From Betaproteobacteria bacterium UBA6904 (GTDB lineage Bacteria; Pseudomonadota; Gammaproteobacteria; Burkholderiales; SG8-39): 12,512 bases of DNA. The position numbers and the translations under genes were made by a program. Under the pieces are notes generated by a model, which had not been told where the DNA came from, did not search any database, and was given only the letters and a program-made list of their open reading frames with translations. The stretch spans positions 1-12,512 of the forward strand of contig DKBI01000182.1 in assembly GCA_002451175.1 (NCBI GenBank). The letters are read 5' to 3'. Below are positions 7,184-12,512 of the stretch, in pieces; position 1 is the stretch's first letter; each line of letters begins with the position of its first letter.

Positions 7184-9112
7184 CCAGTGCAGGGCCCGGT
7201 ACTGCGCGGTCTTCTTGCGCTGGTGGTCGCGCATGCGCCCCACGACGTTGTCGAGCACGTCGAGGGCCTGCAGCAGGAACGGGCCCTTGTTCAGCATCAC
7301 GCACTCGGCGCGCTGTGAGAGCGCGGCATCGGAGATTTCCGCGCGCGTCGGCCGGCCCCGCTTGACGAGGTTCTCCAGCACCTGCGTCGCCCAGATCACG
7401 GGCACGTGCGCCGCCTCGCACAGCCAGAGGATCTCCTCCTGGATTTCCGCGAGCCGCTCGTAGCCGATCTCGACCGCGAGATCGCCCCGCGCGATCATCA
7501 CGCCGAACGGATGCCGCCCGGCGCCGCGCACGATGATCTCCGGCAGGTTGCGCACGGCGGCGGGCGTCTCGATCTTGGCGATGATGCCGATGCCGGTGCG
7601 CCGGCGCTGCGCGAGCGCGCGCGTCAGTGCGTCGATGTCGCTCGCGGTGCGTACGAATGACAGGCCGATGACGTCCGCGTGGCGCGCGGCGAAGTCGAGA
7701 TCGGCGAGATCGGCCGGCGACAGCGCCGGCAGCGGCAGGACGCTGTCGGGAAAATTGAGCCCCTTGCCGGGGGCAATGCGTTCGCCGCCGGGCCGGGTTC
7801 GCGTGATCCGCAGCCAGGCGCCGCGATCGTCCAGGACTTCCACCACGGCGCCGATCTTGCCGTCGTCGATCCAGACCTGGTGGCCGACGCGGAGCGCGTC
7901 GAAAATCGCGCCCTCGCTGCACGAGATGTGCGCGGCCTGCCGTACCCGCCCGGCGCGGTCGGTGACCGCGGGTGCGCCCGGTTCGGGCTCGCGCGTGAGC
8001 AGGAGCGCGTCGCCCTCGCCGACCCGAATCGGCAGCGGCAGCGGCGTAATCGCGCACGCCGCGCTCGTCCGCCGCAGCCGCCCGCGTCGCGGTCGGTGCT
8101 CGAGTGCCAGCTGGGGGCCCAGCCACGCACCCTTGGACAGGGTGGCGAGCACCCGATCGGGTGCTTCCCGCCGCGTGATCTTCAACTGGCGTTCGCGGCC
8201 GCGCAAATCCTTGAAGCGCACGGTATCCGCGGGTTCTACGCCGTCCAGCCATCCACGGTCGACGCGCAGCAGGAGGGGCTGCTCGGTGGCTGCTCTCCCG
8301 GCCGGCAGGGACGGGGCCGCGGATGTCGATGCATCCAGCACGACGCGCGCCGCAGCGAGCAGCTGGCCGCGCGGGCCGCGACGCACCTTGAGACGCAGCA
8401 CCGCCTCGCCGGTCTTCACGGGTCCGGTGCGCAGCTTGGGTCCGCCGAGGTCCATCAGGATGCGGCAGGGCCTGCCGACCTCGCGCTCGGCGCGGCGCAC
8501 GTGGCGGACCATGCGCCGCCACGAATCCGGCCCGTCGTGCGCGCAGTTGATCCGGGCGCAGTCGGTGCCGTGGCGCAGCAGGTCGCGCACGAACGCGTAG
8601 TTGGTCGCCGCCTCGGTCGGCAGCGTGACCATGAAGCGCGTCCAGCGCTGCGCGGCCGGCGGGCCGAAGAGGCGGTTCGTGTGCCGGCGCAGCAGCAGCG
8701 GATCGCGCGTGATCTCGCGTGCCACCCGCGCGATCCGCAGGCGCGCGACGGGCACGCCCTGCATCAGCCGAAGCGCGTGGATCACCGCGTCGAGCGCGGC
8801 CACCACGTGCCCCTCGCAGCGGCCGAGCGAGGATAGTCCCAGTGCGGCAAGGTTGCCCTGGATCGGACGCAGATCGTGGCGTCGCAATGCGATGTAGGCG
8901 GCGAGGTTGGCCGCGCTGCGGCGGTAGACGCGCGCCTGGAGGTGGCTGCGCCATTCCCTGAGCAGCGCACGCGTCGCGTGGCCCACGACGGCATGCAGCT
9001 GAGTCATGCGCTTCAGCAATCCCCCGACATCGGGATTCGCGCCGCGCCAGCTCAGATCGGCGACAGGCGTAGCGTTTCGCCGGGCCCTGGCGGTACGCGT
9101 GCGATGCAGCAT
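7181..9112 (-). CDS. Atypical pyruvate kinase-family protein (N-terminal extension, enlarged B domain, no C domain)
   Basis: A 643-residue protein, longer than the usual 470-500. Residues 1-155 are an Arg/Leu/Ala-rich helical extension containing LRPIQGNLAALGLSSLGR. The pyruvate kinase barrel then follows in order: RINCAHD (187-193), MDLGGPKLRTG (220-230), IDDGKI (415-420), KGLNFP (450-455), LSFVRTASDI (484-493), IIAKIETPAAVRNL (510-523), MIARGDLAVEI (539-549) and WATQVLENLVKRGRPTRAEISDAA (574-597; catalytic Thr576). The catalytic Lys513 and Mg ligands Glu515 and Asp544 are kept. The stretch between barrel halves, about 230-445, is roughly twice the normal B domain. The chain ends soon after VMLNKGPF, where ordinary enzymes have VMLSGETA, and lacks the C-terminal allosteric domain. 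It probably phosphorylates ADP from PEP, but the activity is inferred. The start is uncertain: there is no ribosome site at 9112, and Met36 (9005-9007) is an alternative. Confidence 0.85.
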   Translation of the reverse strand: MLHRTRTARARRNATPVADLSWRGANPDVGGLLKRMTQLHAVVGHATRALLREWRSHLQARVYRRSAANLAAYIALRRHDLRPIQGNLAALGLSSLGRCEGHVVAALDAVIHALRLMQGVPVARLRIARVAREITRDPLLLRRHTNRLFGPPAAQRWTRFMVTLPTEAATNYAFVRDLLRHGTDCARINCAHDGPDSWRRMVRHVRRAEREVGRPCRILMDLGGPKLRTGPVKTGEAVLRLKVRRGPRGQLLAAARVVLDASTSAAPSLPAGRAATEQPLLLRVDRGWLDGVEPADTVRFKDLRGRERQLKITRREAPDRVLATLSKGAWLGPQLALEHRPRRGRLRRTSAACAITPLPLPIRVGEGDALLLTREPEPGAPAVTDRAGRVRQAAHISCSEGAIFDALRVGHQVWIDDGKIGAVVEVLDDRGAWLRITRTRPGGERIAPGKGLNFPDSVLPLPALSPADLADLDFAARHADVIGLSFVRTASDIDALTRALAQRRRTGIGIIAKIETPAAVRNLPEIIVRGAGRHPFGVMIARGDLAVEIGYERLAEIQEEILWLCEAAHVPVIWATQVLENLVKRGRPTRAEISDAALSQRAECVMLNKGPFLLQALDVLDNVVGRMRDHQRKKTAQYRALHW

Positions 9113-9118
9113 GGAGCG

Positions 9119-9146
9119 AGTATTACGCCGTTCTGTTACGCTTCAA
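9119..9146 (-). promoter_or_regulatory. Candidate promoter of the pyruvate kinase-like gene
   Basis: On the minus strand TTGAAG (9141-9146) and AATACT (9119-9124) stand 16 bases apart, each four of six to consensus. Transcription would start at about the annotated ATG (9112), implying either a leaderless message or a true start further inside the gene. Confidence 0.3.
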
Positions 9147-9237
9147 GCAGTATGCGGCGACCAAGTGCCGGAAGATTGAGCGTTCTCAACGAAGCGCGAT
9201 CCGCGGCGCTGGCGCTTGCGCGTTCGCGAGGCGCGCG

Positions 9238-9897
9238 ATGAGCCGGCGCGCGCGCTGGATCCGCCTCGCCTGCACTGCGCCGGATGTGCTTGGGCAGGCG
9301 GCTGCGGCGTTCGCGGCGATGCAGGTGCGCGGTGGCGCGCCGATCGTGCTGTGGAGTAGCGCCCGAGGCGATTGTCGGGATCACCGCGAGCCGGCAGCCA
9401 CGCCGTTCGGCTATGGCGTGCTGGCGCCCGCGCACGCTGCCCCGGGACGGCAGACCCGCTGGGCGTCGTGGGCGCTCGCCCCGGCTGCGGCGGTGTATCG
9501 CGACCTGGGCCTGCGCGCCTATCTGAACGACGACGGCATCTTTGCCCAAGGGCGCCGCATTGCGGCAGTCCGCACACAGGCCATCGCCGGCTGGGCGGTG
9601 ATCACGGCCACGCTCGGCGCGCATCCGGCCGCCGGGATCCTCGAGCCGGGCGGCGCGCAAAGCGCAACGTTTCGCGCCTGGCTGCGGGAAGGGCTGGGCC
9701 TCGCGATGAGCCAATTCGCCGATCGAGACCGCTTGCCTGCCGAGCGCGCTTTCGAGGCGGATCTGCGCGCGCGCATGGAGGCGCAGCACGACTGGCAGTT
9801 CGAGAGTGCGTGGCCGACGTCCCTGGAGCGCGCGTCTCTGGAGGAGGCTCGCGGCCACCAGGAACCGGTCGAGCCGCGCGCCCTGTCGGAACTCTGA
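9238..9897 (+). CDS. Uncharacterised protein, weakly lipoate/biotin protein ligase-like
   Basis: A 219-residue protein I do not firmly recognise. It has no signal peptide or clear membrane segment. The middle stretch LGLRAYLNDDGIFAQGRRIA (about 89-108), continuing AVRTQAIAGWAVITATLG, resembles the ligase core of LplA/BirA enzymes (LG..., ND-i..-GrKiaG-..., then a TL strand), and the C-terminal FEADLRARMEAQHDWQFESAW resembles their closing helix. The catalytic Lys of that family is replaced by Arg (GRR) and the GGG loop is not evident, so if homologous it is probably not a normal ligase. The ATG at 9238 has GAGG at 9228-9231 and I see no nearer alternative upstream. The gene is divergent from the pyruvate kinase-like gene and convergent with the peptidase gene. 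Coding is supported by its length and proteobacterial composition; the family call is an inference. Confidence 0.65.
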   Translation: MSRRARWIRLACTAPDVLGQAAAAFAAMQVRGGAPIVLWSSARGDCRDHREPAATPFGYGVLAPAHAAPGRQTRWASWALAPAAAVYRDLGLRAYLNDDGIFAQGRRIAAVRTQAIAGWAVITATLGAHPAAGILEPGGAQSATFRAWLREGLGLAMSQFADRDRLPAERAFEADLRARMEAQHDWQFESAWPTSLERASLEEARGHQEPVEPRALSEL

Positions 9898-9918
9898 AGG
9901 TTGCGCGGTGGACGGCTG

Positions 9919-9933
9919 GGGCGACGATCGCCC
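9919..9933. terminator. Short hairpin between convergent genes
   Basis: GGGCGA (9919-9924) and TCGCCC (9928-9933) form a perfect six-base stem with a CGA loop in the 44-base gap between the ligase-like gene and the peptidase gene. No T-run follows on either strand, so termination here is only a suggestion. Confidence 0.3.
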
Positions 9934-9941
9934 GGCGCGGC

Positions 9942-11618
9942 CTAGCTCAGCGCGCGCTGCGCCTGTCCAGCGACGGCCCTCAAGCAGCCGGGTTCGAACG
10001 GGCTGGTCAGCCCGGCCGAACGCACCAGTTCCTGAAACGGCGCCTCGCCGCCCCGCGCGCACAGAGCGTGGTAGGCGTTCATCGTCTGCGGCAGATCGGC
10101 ATTCGCGCGTACCCAGAACTGCAGCGCGCAGGTCTGCGCGAGCGTGTAATCGATGTAGTAGAACGGCATGCCGTAGATGTGGCGCTGGAATTGCCAGAGT
10201 CCGCCCTGCGCGACGTGCGGCAGGTCGCCGTAGTCGCGCCAGGGCAGGTAGGTGCGCTCCATCTGCTGCCACATCGCGTGGCGCTCGGCAGGCGATGCCT
10301 CGGGCCGTTCGTAGACGAGGTGCTGGAAGTGATCCACCGCCACGCCGTAGGGGATGAAGTTGAGCGCCTGCGCAAGGTGGATGCGATTGAATCGCTCCGC
10401 GTCCTCCCCGAAGAAGCGGTGCATGTGCGGCGCGGTGAGCAGCTCGAGGCTCATGGAGTGAATCTCCGCGGCCTCGTACGTCGGCCAGAGGCAATCCATG
10501 AGCGCCTGCCCGCGGCTGCGGTAGGCCTGGTACGCGTGGCCCATTTCATGCGTGAAGACGTGAACGTCCTGCTGCGTGCCGTTGAAGTTGCCGAAGATGA
10601 AGGGCACGCCGTGCGTGGGAAACGCGGTGCAGAAGCCGCCGAAACGCTTGCCGTCGCGGTTCTCCAGGTCCATGAGCCGGCCGCCGCGCATCAGCCGGAA
10701 GAAACCGCCGAGTTCGGGGCCCATGGCGTCGAACATCTCGGTGGCGCGATCCATCTGCCAGTCGAGCCCGCCGTGCGGCGCCGGATTGCCGCGCGGGTCC
10801 TCGACCTGCTCGTCCCAGAACATGAGGCGATCGAGGCCGAGCACGCTCGCCTGCCGGCGGCGCAGCGCCACGACCAGCGGCACGAGGTGCTCGCGCACCT
10901 CGGCGCGGAATTGCGCGACCTCCGCGGGACCGTAATCCGTGCGGTTCAGACGCTTGTAGCCCATGGCCACGTAGTTCTCGTAGCCGAGCGTACGCGCCAT
11001 GTCGTGCCGCAGGTGCACCAGCTGGTCGTAGCAGGCGTCCAACGCCGCGCGGTGGTCGGCAAACCACTGCCAGCGGGCCTGCTCGGCGTCGTGGCGCAGC
11101 AGCCGATCAGCGCTCTCGCGGAACTTGACGAGGCCTGCGAAGTTGTAGGACTCGCCGCGCAGCGGCAGCCGCGCGCCGGCGATGAGCGCGTCGTTCTCGG
11201 CCTTGAGTTGCGCCTCGCGCACGAGCTGCGGCTGGATCGCGGGGTCGAAGGCCTGCACCTCGCATTCCCACAGCGCGAAGACGTGTGCGCCGAACCGGCG
11301 CGCCAGCATCGCGCGCTGCGGGTGCGCGAGCAGGGCACGCATGATGCGAACGTCCAGCTCGGTCAGCCGCGGCGTGATCTCGTCGCAGTATTCGCGTTCG
11401 CGCTTGAAGTCGGCGTTCTGCGTGTCCTGGCTGAAGCGCAGGTTGACGAGGCTCGTCCAGGTCTGCGTCTCGCGGCGCTGCCGGTCCCAGCGCAGCAGGG
11501 CGTCGGCGGCCGCCTCGGCGTCGCCGGCCGCGCCCAGCGATTGCTCGAACGCGCGGTACATGCCCGCGAGATCGTCGTAGGCCGGGCGCGGGGCCGCGAC
11601 GTCATCGATCGTGATCAT
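9942..11618 (-). CDS. M3-family zinc oligopeptidase (oligoendopeptidase, PepF/thimet type)
   Basis: A 558-residue protein. The zinc site HEMGH (357-361) lies in [13 protein letters not shown], and the third ligand Glu385 lies in [13 protein letters not shown] (382-394), the spacing typical of peptidase family M3. Further family marks are [20 protein letters not shown] (329-348) before the site and [16 protein letters not shown] (480-495) near the C-terminus, whose His and Tyr residues line the active centre. Such enzymes are cytoplasmic and cut short peptides, helping peptide turnover. No signal peptide is present. The start ATG (11616-11618) overlaps the valS stop as ATGA, implying translational coupling. 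The same frame stays open upstream to 12329, but there it only shadows valS. Exact peptide specificity cannot be predicted. Confidence 0.93.
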   Translation of the reverse strand: MITIDDVAAPRPAYDDLAGMYRAFEQSLGAAGDAEAAADALLRWDRQRRETQTWTSLVNLRFSQDTQNADFKREREYCDEITPRLTELDVRIMRALLAHPQRAMLARRFGAHVFALWECEVQAFDPAIQPQLVREAQLKAENDALIAGARLPLRGESYNFAGLVKFRESADRLLRHDAEQARWQWFADHRAALDACYDQLVHLRHDMARTLGYENYVAMGYKRLNRTDYGPAEVAQFRAEVREHLVPLVVALRRRQASVLGLDRLMFWDEQVEDPRGNPAPHGGLDWQMDRATEMFDAMGPELGGFFRLMRGGRLMDLENRDGKRFGGFCTAFPTHGVPFIFGNFNGTQQDVHVFTHEMGHAYQAYRSRGQALMDCLWPTYEAAEIHSMSLELLTAPHMHRFFGEDAERFNRIHLAQALNFIPYGVAVDHFQHLVYERPEASPAERHAMWQQMERTYLPWRDYGDLPHVAQGGLWQFQRHIYGMPFYYIDYTLAQTCALQFWVRANADLPQTMNAYHALCARGGEAPFQELVRSAGLTSPFEPGCLRAVAGQAQRALS

Positions 11619-12512
11619 GCGGCGAGCCGCGCGCGCTGCGCCTGCAGCTGGCCGAGCGTGTCCTCGAATCCCGCGAGCCGCGCGCGCTCCTGCCCGACGA
11701 CGGCGGCCGGGGCGCGCTCGACGAACGACGCGTTGCCGAGTTTCGCGCGGCACTTGCCGATTTCGCTCTCGAGCCGGGCAATTTCCTTCGCGAGGCGCTC
11801 GCGTTCGGCGGCGACATCCACCTCGACGTGCAGCATGAGCCGGAAGTCCCCCGCGACCATGACGGGCGCGTCCTCGGGCGGCAGCTCGGCCACCGCATGC
11901 ACCTCGCTCAGCTGCGCCAGCGGCTTGGGTTTCAGGTACGGCGCGAACCGCTCGATCGTCGCCCGTTCGCCCGCGACGTAGAGCGGGACCTTCTGCTGGG
12001 GAGACAATCCCATGCCGCTGCGCAGGTTGCGGCAGGCATCGACCCACTGCTTGAGCCCGGCGACGTCCTGCTCGGCGCTCTCGTCGATCCGGTCGGCTTG
12101 CGCCTCGGGGTAGGGCGCCGTCATGATCGTGTCGCCCGCGTGCCCTGCCAGCGGCGCGACCTTCTGCCAGAGTTCTTCGGTGATGAACGGGATGATCGGA
12201 TGCGCCAGGCGGAGCATGGCCTCCAGCACGCGCACGAGCGTGCGGCGCGTTCCCCGGCGCACGGCCTCGTCGGGCGACTGCAGCTGCACTTTGGCGAGCT
12301 CGACGTACCAGTCGCAATACTCGTCCCACACGAGGCGATAGACGGCGCCCGCGACGTTGTCGAAGCGGTACTCCGCGAAGCCCTTCGCCACCTCGGTCTC
12401 GGTGCGCTGCAGGCGGCTCACGATCCAGCGGTCGACGAACGAGAGCGACACGGGCAGCGCGGCGTCCGCACCGCAGTCCTGCCCCTCCGTGTTCATCAGC
12501 ACGAAGCGCGTC
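11615..12512 (-). CDS. valS: Valyl-tRNA synthetase, C-terminal part (5' end outside window)
   Basis: The last 298 residues of valyl-tRNA synthetase, the enzyme that charges tRNA-Val. The visible part begins [11 protein letters not shown], typical of the end of the catalytic core, and continues with the anticodon-binding helical domain: [29 protein letters not shown] then [12 protein letters not shown], and [18 protein letters not shown]. The final 65 or so residues ([19 protein letters not shown] ... NASFVERAP ... [19 protein letters not shown]) are the coiled-coil arm found at the C-terminus of bacterial ValS. About two thirds of the usual 900-950-residue enzyme lies beyond the right edge. 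It is the upstream member of an ATGA-coupled pair with the M3 peptidase gene. Confidence 0.96.
   Translation of the reverse strand, partial: TRFVLMNTEGQDCGADAALPVSLSFVDRWIVSRLQRTETEVAKGFAEYRFDNVAGAVYRLVWDEYCDWYVELAKVQLQSPDEAVRRGTRRTLVRVLEAMLRLAHPIIPFITEELWQKVAPLAGHAGDTIMTAPYPEAQADRIDESAEQDVAGLKQWVDACRNLRSGMGLSPQQKVPLYVAGERATIERFAPYLKPKPLAQLSEVHAVAELPPEDAPVMVAGDFRLMLHVEVDVAAERERLAKEIARLESEIGKCRAKLGNASFVERAPAAVVGQERARLAGFEDTLGQLQAQRARLAA

Noticed and set aside
5611..7463. Long frames opposite (5611-7092) and alongside (5823-7463) pap
   Set aside because: Arg/Ala/Val/Leu/His-rich shadow translations with no domain; the pap frame is unambiguous.
9152..9241. 29-codon plus-strand frame ending in ATGA at the start of the ligase-like gene, a possible leader peptide
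   Set aside because: No ribosome site and Arg/Ala-rich composition typical of random frames in this DNA; the overlap alone is weak evidence.
9372..11981. Very long plus-strand open frame (869 codons) opposite the M3 peptidase and valS
   Set aside because: It spans the ends of three recognisable genes in the wrong frame, has low-complexity Arg/Ala/Val/His content and no motif. Long antisense frames are expected in GC-rich DNA.
11619..12329. In-frame upstream extension of the M3 peptidase giving a 795-residue protein
   Set aside because: The extra part lies in the wrong frame of valS, has shadow composition, and the ATGA-coupled start at 11618 gives the normal family length.

Overview
The window is GC-rich throughout (roughly two thirds G+C by eye), with tightly packed genes on both strands and strong G/C preference at third codon positions. 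The proteins are of proteobacterial type: a FadL-family outer-membrane porin, TusA, DsrE2, a two-domain polyphosphate:AMP phosphotransferase and a SulP transporter. A Beta- or Gammaproteobacterium, possibly a sulfur oxidiser, is the most economical guess; no genus can be assigned. I see no mobile elements, CRISPR arrays, tRNA or rRNA genes, and no broken genes. There is no gene-free stretch longer than 300 bases.

Left region (1-1710), sulfur relay: on the minus strand a DsrE2-type protein is followed 34 bases later by a FadL-like outer-membrane protein cut by the window edge. Divergently, on the plus strand, lies tusA. The 222-base gap between dsrE2 and tusA holds a candidate promoter for each side and, between them, a 9-bp inverted repeat that looks like an operator.

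Centre-left (1711-3912): a minus-strand anion transporter that fuses a SulP membrane domain, a STAS domain and a C-terminal cyclic-nucleotide-binding domain. A GC-rich hairpin sits at its convergent junction with tusA.

Centre (4016-9112), polyphosphate and phosphoryl transfer: a CYTH-CHAD protein preceded by a good match to a sigma-54 -24/-12 element, then a two-domain PPK2 enzyme (pap), both on the plus strand. Converging on pap with only 7 bases between is an atypical pyruvate kinase with a long N-terminal extension, an enlarged middle domain, a Lys in the position linked to K+-independence, and no C-terminal regulatory domain. Together these genes suggest handling of triphosphate or polyphosphate, nucleotide and PEP energy.

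Right region (9238-12512): a 219-residue protein I do not recognise with certainty, which weakly resembles lipoate/biotin protein ligases with the catalytic Lys replaced by Arg. It converges on an M3-family zinc oligopeptidase, which is ATGA-coupled behind valS; the 3' end of valS fills the right edge.

No clearly new system stands out. The points most worth checking are the dsrE2/tusA/fadL-like arrangement with its inverted repeat, the sigma-54-like element before the CYTH-CHAD/pap pair, the atypical pyruvate kinase, and the degenerate ligase-like protein.
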